Positions 1-9,072 of a DNA stretch of 38,588 bases are shown one piece after another (within the stretch, counting starts at the first letter, position 1; every line of letters begins with the position of its first letter). A program made the translations under genes and the position numbers. The notes beneath the pieces are model-generated. The model did no database searches and was not told where the DNA came from. It saw only the letters and a program-made list of their open reading frames with translations. The stretch lies in the IMG/VR virus record IMGVR_UViG_3300010151_000038, positions 1-38,588 of that record. The stretch is one strand, 5' to 3'. The DNA is from a virus.

Positions 1-1727
1 GTAATTCCTGCAAGTGTTAATGCTCCGCTAGCTCTATTGTGAGCAATTGAAGTAGTTCCAATGTAGAATGTATCTGCTGGCTGAACTGCTGAATCTGCCG
101 TTCCCCCTTGCGTTGATGTTGCAAAGTCTGAATATGTAATATTCTTTACATTATCTGAATCAGAGTTATCGAGTATAAGTATTTTATCTGCAGCTGCTGG
201 GGTAACTTCTGTAGTTGTCATCCCATTTAAAGCACTAGGGAAACTATATGTTGTATTATTATCAGGTGGGGCTACCCATGTACCATCTCCCCTTAAAAAT
301 GTTCCACTATCAGCAGATGTCCCACTATTAAAACAATCAACAGGAATTTGTACTGCCGATGCAAGTGCAGTTGCAGTTAATATTGAGTTACCAGCAATTT
401 TATACACCTTACCAGAAGCAACGTCAATGTCAGTATTAGCAGATAGAGCTGTATTAGCATGTACATATTTCCAATATAGATTTGTTGTTGAAGTACAATC
501 GATTTCCATACCAGAACCATCAGCATTTGCCAGAGTATCGTTACCTTTAGAAACAGTAATTATGTCATCAACCACCTCTAATGTTGTCGATGATATTGTT
601 GTAGTTGTACCATTTACTGTGAGGTTACCACTAACTGTAGTAGTTGAGGTAGCTCCAGCTCCTAATGTTACATCAACTACATTTGCAGTTGAAGTCCCAA
701 CAACCGCTAAACCTTCTTTTAATGTTCCATTATTTTCAGTAGCTACCTTTAGAGACATCCTTCCCTTTTCATCTCCATCTGATGCATCTTGAATCATCCC
801 ATCTAACTGTGCATAGACTACATTAGCATTGCCTTGGTCATCATCAGCTAACATTTGTAATGTACCACAAACAAAATCATCTGCTCCCGCTGCAGTGCTT
901 CTCAATGTAATATAAGGCCCAGCAGATGCATTGGAGCCAGTCATAAAAAGCTGTGGTTTACCACTAGAAGTGCCTGACAATGTTAATAACGTAGTGCCCG
1001 CGTCATAGGTTGCTACAGACTCAACATCTATTTGGTCTGCTCCTCCATATGTACATAGTCCATTAGCAGTAGCTCCACTAAATGCTATATCACTATCACC
1101 TGTACCATAACCTGATATTTCAGTTTGAACATATGCGGTTGTAGCAATCTGTGTTGAGTTGTCATCTTCAGAAGGGGTTGGTGCAGCAGGTGTTCCAGTA
1201 AATGTAGGGCCAGCAAGAGGAGCTTTAAGTGCTATTGCTGTAGCATTAGTAGCTATGTCCGTGTCGTTACTAGAAATGTTTGTTGCATTGGTTGCTATGT
1301 TTGTAACATTAGTAGCTATGTTTGTAGCATTTGTTGACACTGCTGTGGATGTACCAATACCAGCTTCAGAAAGTGTATAATTTCGCCAAGCATTAGCACT
1401 TGTTTGGAATAAAATTTCATTTGCACCTGGAGTATCAATAGATACATCAGATAATTCCGATAGTGCATCTGCTGTATCTACCTGAGCATCTACATAAGTT
1501 TTTACTGCTTTTTGTGTAGGTATTTTTTGGTCTGAATCACCCGCTACATCCCCAGTATCTACTAAAGCTCCTATTCGTACATGACTTCCATCCGCCGCTG
1601 CATGTCCTACATATAAATCTGCCCTAGAGCCATCTGCTGCATAATAGAGTAGAGGTTCTCCAACTACCGCGCTAGTGCCCGCTCCTGGTGCAGATGTATT
1701 TCGCTTAAATTGAATTGTTGTTGCCAT
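1..1727 (-). CDS. tail fibre-like protein, C-terminus cut by window edge
   Basis: The frame starts at the ATG at 1727 behind an AAGGAGT ribosome site and stays open to base 1, giving about 575 residues with the C-terminus missing. The N-terminus begins MATTIQFKRN and continues with GEPLLYY and ADLYVG, a pattern common at the start of phage fibre and minor structural proteins. Around residues 125-155 there is a run of TNATNIATN-type repeats, as in trimeric fibre shafts. The rest is low in Cys and rich in Thr, Ser, Ala and Gly, with beta-type segments such as NLTVNGTTTT and ASGALTLAG that are typical of fibres. It is the last gene of the leftward block seen here. A role as a receptor-binding or side fibre is inferred from composition and position. 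No enzymatic motif was noticed. Confidence 0.75.
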   Translation of the reverse strand, partial: MATTIQFKRNTSAPGAGTSAVVGEPLLYYAADGSRADLYVGHAAADGSHVRIGALVDTGDVAGDSDQKIPTQKAVKTYVDAQVDTADALSELSDVSIDTPGANEILFQTSANAWRNYTLSEAGIGTSTAVSTNATNIATNVTNIATNATNISSNDTDIATNATAIALKAPLAGPTFTGTPAAPTPSEDDNSTQIATTAYVQTEISGYGTGDSDIAFSGATANGLCTYGGADQIDVESVATYDAGTTLLTLSGTSSGKPQLFMTGSNASAGPYITLRSTAAGADDFVCGTLQMLADDDQGNANVVYAQLDGMIQDASDGDEKGRMSLKVATENNGTLKEGLAVVGTSTANVVDVTLGAGATSTTTVSGNLTVNGTTTTISSTTLEVVDDIITVSKGNDTLANADGSGMEIDCTSTTNLYWKYVHANTALSANTDIDVASGKVYKIAGNSILTATALASAVQIPVDCFNSGTSADSGTFLRGDGTWVAPPDNNTTYSFPSALNGMTTTEVTPAAADKILILDNSDSDNVKNITYSDFATSTQGGTADSAVQPADTFYIGTTSIAHNRASGALTLAGI

Positions 1728-1749
1728 ATTTAACTCCTTATTTTATTTT

Positions 1750-1995
1750 TTAATATTCCCCACCATCTATTTCATCTATAACGGCGCCTGAAATTGTTGA
1801 ACCATCTATTGTAATATCATCCACAACAAGTCTTCTTGCTAAAACAGTTGTACTGGATAGTGAAAGTGCAGTTTCATTACCTCTTCCATCCTCTATTGGT
1901 CTAAGAGTTGTATCTATTGTGGTGTTTGCTTGATTGCCAACATTTAATAAACTTTTATATGTACTAGATGGTTTTGTATTTAAGAAATCTGTCAT
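1750..1995 (-). CDS. small structural protein upstream of the fibre
   Basis: This 81-residue protein starts at the ATG at 1995, which overlaps the TAA of the preceding gene as TAATG. A GGGAGGA ribosome site lies about ten bases upstream. A TTG nine bases further out is possible but less likely. The sequence has no Cys. It carries phrases such as TTLRPIEDGRGNETALSLS and LVVDDITIDGSTISG, which look like short beta-rich fibre or decoration segments. It sits between a 90-residue protein and the fibre gene, 22 bases from the latter, so a tail or fibre accessory role is plausible. The family is not recognised. Confidence 0.6.
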   Translation of the reverse strand: MTDFLNTKPSSTYKSLLNVGNQANTTIDTTLRPIEDGRGNETALSLSSTTVLARRLVVDDITIDGSTISGAVIDEIDGGEY

Positions 1996-2267
1996 TAGTT
2001 CCAATCCTCCCAGTTAACATTGCTTGCTGTTACCCAAGATTCTGTAAAAACCCAATCCCAAGTCCTTTTAAAGTCTCCACCACTTGTATCATCTGGAGTA
2101 TATACTATATCCCTAGAAGGTTGTCTATAAATAGCTCCAGAAGTCACAGTCCAGCCTGGACTATCTTTACCTAGATTATGTATAAAACTATTAGCAGATA
2201 TATTTTTATCATGTACCCAGCTATTATTTTTTATTCCACTATCTTGTGTAAACTCTTCGCCTGTCAT
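1995..2267 (-). CDS. hypothetical small late protein
   Basis: The chosen start is the ATG at 2267, giving 90 residues (MTGEEFTQDSG...). An AGG lies seven bases upstream, and the start falls just after the stop of the preceding gene at 2272. The frame is open further upstream, but that part would overlap the preceding gene by more than 130 bases and reads like an out-of-frame shadow. The C-terminal third is rich in aromatics (KRTWDWVFTESWVTASNVNWEDWN). The stop overlaps the next start as TAATG. It is probably a virion component by position. No family is recognised. Confidence 0.6.
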   Translation of the reverse strand: MTGEEFTQDSGIKNNSWVHDKNISANSFIHNLGKDSPGWTVTSGAIYRQPSRDIVYTPDDTSGGDFKRTWDWVFTESWVTASNVNWEDWN

Positions 2268-2271
2268 AATT

Positions 2272-2799
2272 TTACCTAACAGAATATACGCCAGAAGGGG
2301 CCATAATTGGTACACCAAACTTATTACTTTGTGCATCTCCTGCCTTCTTCCAAAACTCACGCATATAATATTCTTTCTTTTGTAAATCACCACTTTTATC
2401 AGCAAACATTGCCTTTAAATAGTCAATAATTGCTAATGAAAATGTTCTGTTTAAATTTATATGACTCTCCTCATCTAATGTTTCTAAAGCATAAGTTTCT
2501 TCCGTTAGCTCAGGGTTTGATAAGTTACCATTTTCATCCTCAGCTAATTCATTAGGGTCTAAATCTACAAAAGGTTCTATAAATGCAGTGCCCTCAAACA
2601 TCAACCCTCCATCAATAGCCTCTGACGGATAAACTAATTTCTTACTAGAGGCAACACCAGGCATCCTTATTTTATATGCTGGTGTTTCTCCCTCTCCACC
2701 TCCCAAAGAATCAATAGAACCCCCAATAACAACTTCCCATAGTTCTACATTCCTTCCTACTACCTGATAAACCCAATTTTTATTAGTATCAGTACTCAT
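2272..2799 (-). CDS. hypothetical neck/tail-region protein
   Basis: This 175-residue acidic protein has its ATG overlapping the previous TAA as TAATG, which indicates translational coupling. The middle is rich in Glu and Asp (LDPNELAEDENGNLSNPELTEE). The last third is helical (FSLAIIDYLKAMFADKSGDLQKKEYYMREFWKKAGDAQ), resembling small head-tail joining or tail-completion proteins. It lies in a run of small genes after the capsid and the large coiled-coil gene, where head-tail connector and tail proteins are usually found. That role is an inference from order and size, because no motif identifies it. Confidence 0.6.
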   Translation of the reverse strand: MSTDTNKNWVYQVVGRNVELWEVVIGGSIDSLGGGEGETPAYKIRMPGVASSKKLVYPSEAIDGGLMFEGTAFIEPFVDLDPNELAEDENGNLSNPELTEETYALETLDEESHINLNRTFSLAIIDYLKAMFADKSGDLQKKEYYMREFWKKAGDAQSNKFGVPIMAPSGVYSVR

Positions 2800-3095
2800 T
2801 ACGCATTTGGTTCTGTGTCTTCAACCACAACTGGGTCTACTGTAATCCTTCTTATTTTCTTATATTTATTTCCATCCTGTGTATCTTTGATAGATATAGA
2901 TTTAAGTTTTATAAGATTGACAGGAAACCCATACTTATTATCAATCTGAGAAGTCGCTTTATTTACATCTGTCTTCCATGTTGATACATTATCATCATAC
3001 TGAGATTGTATGAGATGGATAGCATCCTTTATCCAAGCAATAGCTACTCCAGTCTCATTCATCCCAACTCTTTCCATTACTTCCTGTACAGTCAC
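2799..3095 (-). CDS. hypothetical head-tail connector-like protein
   Basis: This 98-residue protein starts with GTG overlapping the upstream TAG (TAGTG). The first half is helical: VQEVMERVGM and then AIAWIKDAIHLIQSQYDD with alternating hydrophobic positions. The second half holds beta-type segments (NLIKLKSISIKDTQ, KIRRITVDPVVVED). A small protein with helices first and strands after, placed downstream of the capsid gene, fits the head-tail adaptor type, but no specific family can be assigned by eye. It is translationally coupled on both sides. Confidence 0.55.
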   Translation of the reverse strand: MTVQEVMERVGMNETGVAIAWIKDAIHLIQSQYDDNVSTWKTDVNKATSQIDNKYGFPVNLIKLKSISIKDTQDGNKYKKIRRITVDPVVVEDTEPNA

Positions 3096-3634
3096 TATAC
3101 AGACCAGGTAATTACTTCTATTACTGCTGGTTTAGAAACAACTGTATTTTCATTTACAACAAAGTAACTACTCAAATTAAGTGCTGAATATGGGATTACA
3201 AACACATCATTTTTAGTTGATAAGTCTACTATTGTACCAGTGTCAGCTATTGTCGCTGCACTAGCAACTCCAATTCTAACTATTGAGCCATCGTCAACTT
3301 CAGTAGTTTTTGCTACTTCCTCATAACCAGTATATCTTATAATCATTGTTCCTCTAGCTGCTACTGCTGAGCAAGCAAGTGATGTTAATGTACTCCCATC
3401 AGTACTCGAAAGAGCAATAACCTCACTTTGAGTAATTGTTATATCAGGTTGTGTACCGTCAGTGATTGCTTCAATAGTTGTTTGCATACTTCCGCCTGCA
3501 AAATATCCAGTAGGAAAAGCGCCTGAGGCTAGAGATGATGATGTTTTAGGCATATCAGCTCCTGCTAAAAACTCTAAGAAGGGGGTTACTGATACATCTA
3601 CTTTAGTGATTGCATTTGAACTTATGTCTGCCAT
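3095..3634 (-). CDS. hypothetical virion protein
   Basis: This 179-residue protein starts MADISSNAITKVDVSVTPFLEF. It is rich in Thr, Ser, Ala and Val with many short beta-type segments (ITQSEVIALSSTDGS, GTMIIRYTGYEEV, GSIVRIGVASAATI) and only one Cys. The composition is that of a phage structural protein such as a decoration, tail-tube or adaptor protein, but no family is recognised. The start lies three bases after the stop of the 892-residue gene, so the two are almost certainly on one message. Confidence 0.6.
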   Translation of the reverse strand: MADISSNAITKVDVSVTPFLEFLAGADMPKTSSSLASGAFPTGYFAGGSMQTTIEAITDGTQPDITITQSEVIALSSTDGSTLTSLACSAVAARGTMIIRYTGYEEVAKTTEVDDGSIVRIGVASAATIADTGTIVDLSTKNDVFVIPYSALNLSSYFVVNENTVVSKPAVIEVITWSV

Positions 3635-3637
3635 TTT

Positions 3638-6316
3638 CTAACTCCTATATTGTTGTTGGGACTGCCTTTGCGCTTCCATTTGTTGGTCTTGTTGCGAAAG
3701 CTGTCGATTAATCATTCTTTCATTGCTTTGAATATATTGCTGTAACTCTTGTATAGACCATTTATAATATTTATCAGCCATGTTTGCATAATAAGTAGCG
3801 TTCTGAGTAGATAATCCTACTTTCTGAGCTAGTTCTCCATATTCCGATTGATATTTCTGTATATCAGCTCCATACAAAGCAATTTTACTTTGGTATTCCT
3901 GTGTCTTTGTCTGAAGAGAATTTACATAAACTTGTATTTCTTTATTAACATCATGTTGATACTTTTGTACCTCAGCTTGATATTTTTGAATCTTTTGTGC
4001 ATCGTCCTGAGAAGAGAGTTGTGCATCTTGTAAGGATATTTGCAACTGGGCCTGGTACTCAGTAGACTCTTTATTAAATTCATTTAATTCATTTTGAATA
4101 TCAGCTTGATAAGTTTGTATTACACTTCCATAATCAAGTTGATATGTATTAAAACTTTGTGTCCACTCTTCTATTGTCCATTTATTAATAGATGCTTGAG
4201 ACTGTGCATTATAACTTTCTAACTCCGCAGAAAACTTCTTTATATCAGCATCATATTGTGCGACATCTAGTTGAAAATCTTGTATAGCATTTTGTAAGCC
4301 TAACTGAACAGATGCATCTAATGTAGATTTATGAGTTGTATAGTAATTTTGTGCATTTGCAGTAGCCTGCTGTAATTCTTTTTGTAAATTTTGTGTTTTT
4401 CTCTGTATCTCGGCCTGATACTCTGCATTTTCTTTATTAAACTTATTTAAAGCATTTTGTGTATCACTACCATATTTCTGTACTCTTACAGTATTCTCTT
4501 GTGACCATACTGCAGTCAATCCTTGATTCTTTGCTACTATGGATTGTATATCAGATTGGTATCCTTGAACTGCTGAATTATATACTGCTACATTTGTTTG
4601 AGCGACTGAATTAGCTTCATCAAGTTGTTGTTGTCTAACTTGTATTTGCTGAGCTGATACTTGAGTCTTGCCCTGTATTGTAGCCTGATAAACATTCACT
4701 TTTGCGCCTGTCTCAGCTGAAAACTTTTGTACTTTTGTTTGCCACTCACTATTCCATACTTGAATAATCCCTTGGTTCTTTGAAACTAGAGCATTTACAT
4801 CAGCCTGATATGCTCCTATCTTTGCTTGGTATGTCTGTACTTCAGATTGGTTCCTTGCTACCACTTCTTGTATTTGTGCATTTAAAGCTGCCGTCTGAGC
4901 ATCAGCTATAGCTTTTCTCCCACTTGCCTCAGATTGATACTTATTAACTAATGCACTCAACTTGCCAGTGAATACTTGTACCCTAGCATTCCATTCATTC
5001 CCCCATACTGATATAATACCTTGATTTTTTGCAACTTCACCATTTATCTTAGCCTGATAAGCAGCTACACTTTGCGAATATTCATTAACCTTAGTCGATA
5101 TTTCTTGTAATCTAGAAGAAGCTAATTCAACATCTTCTTCATCTCTTATTAATGTATCTGCGTGTTCAAAGTCTACATCTCTTATGATAGGAGCTGAAGG
5201 AAAATTCCAAGAAATAGGGTCTGGTTCAGTTACATCTAACGATGGGACAACTGTATCAGGAGGTAAAACTACATCATCTATTAATTGTGATACTCCACTC
5301 CAATCTAATGTAGGCTGAACTGGAACCTCAGGGAATATCCATTCTAATGTATCTGGCTCTGTAAACCCTAAATCAGGTAGTATAACATCTCCTGGTAGTT
5401 GCAACTCCTGTACTAACTGTTGAATAACACTAAAATCTGCTATTGGAGCTATTGGTATGGATGGGAATATCCACTCAATCTCAGCAGGGAAATCACTTAA
5501 TTGTAATTCTGGTGCCATATATGTAGGAGCATCTACATCAAAACTTGCCATATCAGAAACATTCATTATTGGTTCAATAAAATCTTCTACACTTGCATCT
5601 GTATAAGTAAATGAAGGACTCTCAGGTGCAGTCGGAGGAGCAGGTAAAACAAGTCCTGCCACAGCCCTCATTGTAGGAGGAGTTAATACTGGTTTAGCAT
5701 ATGTAGGAGCATCTGTACTAAATGATACTACACTGTCTGTAACCTCAGGTGGAAGACCAACAGTAAGGGATACAGTTAAATCCTCCCCAAAATCAGGGTC
5801 TGAAGGTGGATTAGGAACTACAGTATCGCTCCAATCTACCATCTTACCACTAGCTAATTTTTCAAACTCAGAAGCACATGCTCTGTAAACAACTGCATTT
5901 CTTAAATCACTATCAGAATCTATTTTAGCAGGGTCAATATAGAATATATATCCCGCCCCTGCAGAAGCACTTGTGGCTGGAGCAATTTTTACAGCTCCAT
6001 GTTGTTGCCAGTAAACTGGGTGTTTGTTTGTAGCCTTTTTCAGACTACCAGAATCGGTAGCCCATACAGACTCAGAAAATGGTATTTCTTTACAACTAAA
6101 TCCATTTCTCTGTACATCTACAATAGAATCCCCATTCGCAAAATCTATTGCATCACCATTAGTAGAGTTAGTTGGCCATACACTCTGTGCATGGAGTAAT
6201 GTCTCTTTTGGTACACTTGAAACGACAAATCGCTGGGCAGACTCCAGAAAATCCGAGTTGGAATTTCCAGAACCTATCCCAGTGATTTGTTCTATGTGAT
6301 TTGTTAATTCACTCAT
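3638..6316 (-). CDS. large repeat and coiled-coil virion protein
   Basis: This 892-residue protein has three zones. Residues 1-155 look globular (SAQRFVVSSVPKETLLHAQ, and later NAVVYRACASEFEKLASG). Residues 165-390 are rich in proline and contain repeats: EWIFP, EWIFP and SWNFP at 281, 325 and 369, exactly 44 residues apart, and DAPTY at 202 and 262. Residues 395-890 are Gln- and Ala-rich long helix, with a KNQG-x5-W unit at 430, 513 and 596, exactly 83 residues apart, and many YQA-x-I phrases. It lies in the late block after the capsid genes. A long fibrous or tail-associated virion component, or an ejected protein, is plausible. No enzymatic motif was seen, and the family is not recognised. 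Confidence 0.7.
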   Translation of the reverse strand: MSELTNHIEQITGIGSGNSNSDFLESAQRFVVSSVPKETLLHAQSVWPTNSTNGDAIDFANGDSIVDVQRNGFSCKEIPFSESVWATDSGSLKKATNKHPVYWQQHGAVKIAPATSASAGAGYIFYIDPAKIDSDSDLRNAVVYRACASEFEKLASGKMVDWSDTVVPNPPSDPDFGEDLTVSLTVGLPPEVTDSVVSFSTDAPTYAKPVLTPPTMRAVAGLVLPAPPTAPESPSFTYTDASVEDFIEPIMNVSDMASFDVDAPTYMAPELQLSDFPAEIEWIFPSIPIAPIADFSVIQQLVQELQLPGDVILPDLGFTEPDTLEWIFPEVPVQPTLDWSGVSQLIDDVVLPPDTVVPSLDVTEPDPISWNFPSAPIIRDVDFEHADTLIRDEEDVELASSRLQEISTKVNEYSQSVAAYQAKINGEVAKNQGIISVWGNEWNARVQVFTGKLSALVNKYQSEASGRKAIADAQTAALNAQIQEVVARNQSEVQTYQAKIGAYQADVNALVSKNQGIIQVWNSEWQTKVQKFSAETGAKVNVYQATIQGKTQVSAQQIQVRQQQLDEANSVAQTNVAVYNSAVQGYQSDIQSIVAKNQGLTAVWSQENTVRVQKYGSDTQNALNKFNKENAEYQAEIQRKTQNLQKELQQATANAQNYYTTHKSTLDASVQLGLQNAIQDFQLDVAQYDADIKKFSAELESYNAQSQASINKWTIEEWTQSFNTYQLDYGSVIQTYQADIQNELNEFNKESTEYQAQLQISLQDAQLSSQDDAQKIQKYQAEVQKYQHDVNKEIQVYVNSLQTKTQEYQSKIALYGADIQKYQSEYGELAQKVGLSTQNATYYANMADKYYKWSIQELQQYIQSNERMINRQLSQQDQQMEAQRQSQQQYRS

Positions 6317-6353
6317 CGTTATACTAAGCTATTACCTCTTAGATTTTAGATGT

Positions 6354-6557
6354 TTAGGCATCATCGTTAGATGCCCACAAACCTATGTAATAGGTTACAC
6401 CATTTATAGTGATTGGGAGAACCATCTCAGCATCTGATTTAGCTGGTTCGCCTGCAGAACCTGTACCAGTTCCAGCAGTTACGATATTATCAGCCGCGTG
6501 AGCCAGTGCGTCAAGAAAGTTGTCCTGTTTGTTTGAGCCGTATTGTGGATTAGCCAT
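6354..6557 (-). CDS. small protein following the capsid gene
   Basis: This 67-residue protein has a GGAGG ribosome site that begins just after the stop codon of the capsid gene, 13 bases away. Its sequence MANPQYGSNKQDNF is followed by an Ala/Gly/Thr-rich stretch and then a beta-type end (VLPITINGVTYYIGLWASND). Small proteins directly after the major capsid gene are often decoration or head-completion proteins. That is an inference from position only. Confidence 0.6.
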   Translation of the reverse strand: MANPQYGSNKQDNFLDALAHAADNIVTAGTGTGSAGEPAKSDAEMVLPITINGVTYYIGLWASNDDA

Positions 6558-6570
6558 TATTCATAACCTC

Positions 6571-8133
6571 CTATTTCCATACCGCGTGAGCTTCAGGCAT
6601 TTGCCATTCCATTCCCGCTTCAGTTTGAATTAAGTCTACTCTACGGTCAACTCCACTATTCTCAAGAGTCTGTACACCAACATAAACTGCAGTATCACGA
6701 TTCAAGCCGTTTCCGACAAGAGGTCTATACTTACAATGTTTCATGTTGATTCCAAGCATCTTAATGTCTGTGCCATCCAAATGGATATTGCGTGACACAT
6801 TCATTACACCATAAGGAGTATAGATTTGTGTTACTGCAACACCAAATGCATTTTTCTGTCCACCAACTGCGAAGTTAGCGCGACCTGCTCCATTAGAAAC
6901 GCCTGCAACCTGTTGTACATTAGCTGAGAAATACCCTGCTAATTTATGCAACCAGTTGTAAACATCCGTTGGAACAAAGAAAAGTGTAGCATTTCCATTA
7001 TTATATCTTGGGTCAAGGAATTGTGACATATCATCTAAGAAATCGTCAGATGATTTTGTGCCAGCAGCACCCATTCCGCTACCAGAGAAAATATTCCCAT
7101 AACCGAGAATAAAATCAATAGCACCTTGAGTGTACTGAGAGCCGTCTACGCTTCCTTGCGTACCAAAGAGTAGTGATTGTTCTATATCCCACTTGTGTTC
7201 AATCAACTTTTCTCTCCAGATTCGAGAAAACTCATTTGCTTCATACTTTAGCACGGTAGCACGAGTCGTGTTATCCATTGCCATAGCTGTTTTCCAAATT
7301 TGAGTTAACCCAAAGCCAGTTGTGAAAGGTTGGTCTTTCCAAGTCTCAGGGTAGCCAGTGCCTTGTCCATGTCCTGTACCTACTACATAGCTCCTCATTG
7401 GTTCAAGTTGAGTTGCAATAGTTAAACCATTGAGCTCTGCTTGTGTCAAGTTAGATGGTGCAGTGCTTTCAGCAGCTGAACCACTCCATGTGTTAGTATA
7501 GGAACAAGGATATGTAGCTGCAGCAACACCTGCTGGTGCTCTTACAACTACAGTTTCAAGAATCTGGAAATTACCACTTGCTGTTATACTCTTAACTTTT
7601 ACAAGGGCATAGTCATTAGCAGTTGCCAATACTACACCACTGTCAGCATCAGAGGCCGCAGCCGCAGCGGTACTTAATGGAATCTTTACGATTGAGTCAA
7701 CAACAAAAAATGAAGGAGCTGTACCATCTGCTCCTATCAATCTACCTGCTGTTTGTCCGTAAACATTACCAAGATTACCGCTACTTTCGTAGTCAGTGCC
7801 CATTTTAAAGTAATAGGTATTTCCAGACGCTAAGGCATCGGCTGGTATTACTCCATCGTCCTGCGTTGCTGCTGCAAGGACATCGGAATCCTCAACATAA
7901 GCATAACGCTTATGCCAAGAAGGTCTCCGTTCTGTGAACTTAAATTCAGGGTCGTCCGTTGATTTTTTGGCTACCTTAGATACGAAGCGAAAGAAAGGGT
8001 CTTGTGCTATTGCTAGCTCGGAAACTCTGTCTCCGAAATTAAACTTTCTTCTTAAGTCGCCAGTATCCTTTAATGTACCATTTGACCAAGTTCCGACATC
8101 ATTATAAGTTTCTAGATTAAAGATGTCAGCCAT
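6571..8133 (-). CDS. major capsid protein
   Basis: This 520-residue protein starts MADIFNLETYNDVGTWSNG. It is assigned as the shell protein from its place directly after scaffold and portal, its length, and its composition, which is rich in Gly, Ala, Thr and Asn with almost no Cys. An N-terminal helix-rich arm (RVSELAIAQDPFFRFVSKVAKKS) is followed by mixed alpha/beta sequence, including the stretches NATLFFVPTDVYNWLHKL and YGVMNVSRNIHLDG. These resemble HK97-fold capsid proteins of the larger (about 500-residue) class. There is no N-terminal protease-like domain. The 29-base gap from the scaffold gene holds a good ribosome site (AGGAGG). Confidence 0.85.
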   Translation of the reverse strand: MADIFNLETYNDVGTWSNGTLKDTGDLRRKFNFGDRVSELAIAQDPFFRFVSKVAKKSTDDPEFKFTERRPSWHKRYAYVEDSDVLAAATQDDGVIPADALASGNTYYFKMGTDYESSGNLGNVYGQTAGRLIGADGTAPSFFVVDSIVKIPLSTAAAAASDADSGVVLATANDYALVKVKSITASGNFQILETVVVRAPAGVAAATYPCSYTNTWSGSAAESTAPSNLTQAELNGLTIATQLEPMRSYVVGTGHGQGTGYPETWKDQPFTTGFGLTQIWKTAMAMDNTTRATVLKYEANEFSRIWREKLIEHKWDIEQSLLFGTQGSVDGSQYTQGAIDFILGYGNIFSGSGMGAAGTKSSDDFLDDMSQFLDPRYNNGNATLFFVPTDVYNWLHKLAGYFSANVQQVAGVSNGAGRANFAVGGQKNAFGVAVTQIYTPYGVMNVSRNIHLDGTDIKMLGINMKHCKYRPLVGNGLNRDTAVYVGVQTLENSGVDRRVDLIQTEAGMEWQMPEAHAVWK

Positions 8134-8162
8134 AATAACCTCCTAGTTATTAGGGAAGTGCT

Positions 8163-9032
8163 CTAGATACCTAGAGCAGCTTCTAGTTCATTGTCATTCC
8201 CTAATACTGAATCGAACACTTGGTCATCAAAAGATTTGGTAGTAGTTCCTGCGGAACCTTGACTTGCAGCTGATAAAGGCTTCTGTCGAACCCTCTTCAT
8301 CTGGTCAGTCATATCTTTCCTAGCAGAATCTGCTACATTTTTATCTCGATTTTCACGGTTCTTGAGGTAATATACATCATCTATCGTAAGAGTACGGTTC
8401 TGTGCATAGTCAACAAGGGATTTCCATTCGTCTGAACCCATCTCGTGTCTTTTTCTGAAATCATCTTCCATTTTGTCACGATTTAATTCAGCTTGTTGAG
8501 CTTGGGCATATCTGCCTACTTTTGATTCTACTTGACTGTCTACCATTTTCCGAAGAACCTTAGCTGAATCAGAATTTGAATCTGTTACAGCTTCATCCGC
8601 ATCGAAGATAAAATCTTCATCAAGACCCAGTTGTTCTTTCACATTAGGGGCTTTTGCGTCACCACTAAAATAATTTTGCACATGCGTAATTAAATTAGGG
8701 TCTTTTCTCATTGCGTCTAGGATAGGTGTATAAGGTTCAATTTCTTTCAAACGGGAGTTAATCCGTTGAGCTTCAGAACTTGAGTCTTTATACCTTTTTT
8801 CCCAGTTATGACTTCCTTCATCTGTTTGTGCGCTCGATTGCGAGGTTGCACTACTAAGATTCTGGTTATCAGCTGTGGCTGCTTCGTCTGCTGGCTCCAG
8901 TATACCTCCGTTTACTTGACGGTCAAGAGCACCAAAAAAGTCTTCAGCGGTCGGACTATTTTCTTCAGGGCTAGGAGGAGGAGCATCTACTGCTAAAGCC
9001 TTCTCTAGGTTGTCTGTGTCATTCATAGTCAT
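8163..9032 (-). CDS. scaffolding protein
   Basis: This 289-residue acidic, helical, Cys-free protein lies directly between portal and capsid, the usual place for a scaffold. The first 80 residues are disordered (PPPSPEENSPTAED). NWEKRYKDSSSEAQRINSRLKEIEPY then starts a helical region, a phrase very common in phage scaffold proteins, and a basic C-terminal part (DQMKRVRQKPLSAAS) probably contacts the shell. Two starts are possible: the ATG at 9032 lies only three bases after the AAAGGAG site, while the ATG at 9026 has a better nine-base spacing. The true protein may therefore be two residues shorter. Confidence 0.8.
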   Translation of the reverse strand: MTMNDTDNLEKALAVDAPPPSPEENSPTAEDFFGALDRQVNGGILEPADEAATADNQNLSSATSQSSAQTDEGSHNWEKRYKDSSSEAQRINSRLKEIEPYTPILDAMRKDPNLITHVQNYFSGDAKAPNVKEQLGLDEDFIFDADEAVTDSNSDSAKVLRKMVDSQVESKVGRYAQAQQAELNRDKMEDDFRKRHEMGSDEWKSLVDYAQNRTLTIDDVYYLKNRENRDKNVADSARKDMTDQMKRVRQKPLSAASQGSAGTTTKSFDDQVFDSVLGNDNELEAALGI

Positions 9033-9072
9033 AATCTCCTTTTAAGTTAATAAAAAAATCTTTTGGAACATA

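Noticed and set aside
1159-1380. 73-codon rightward frame with LVAMFV repeats
   Set aside because: It is the antisense shadow of the TNATNI repeat of the tail fibre gene. There is no ribosome site and it lies wholly inside that gene.
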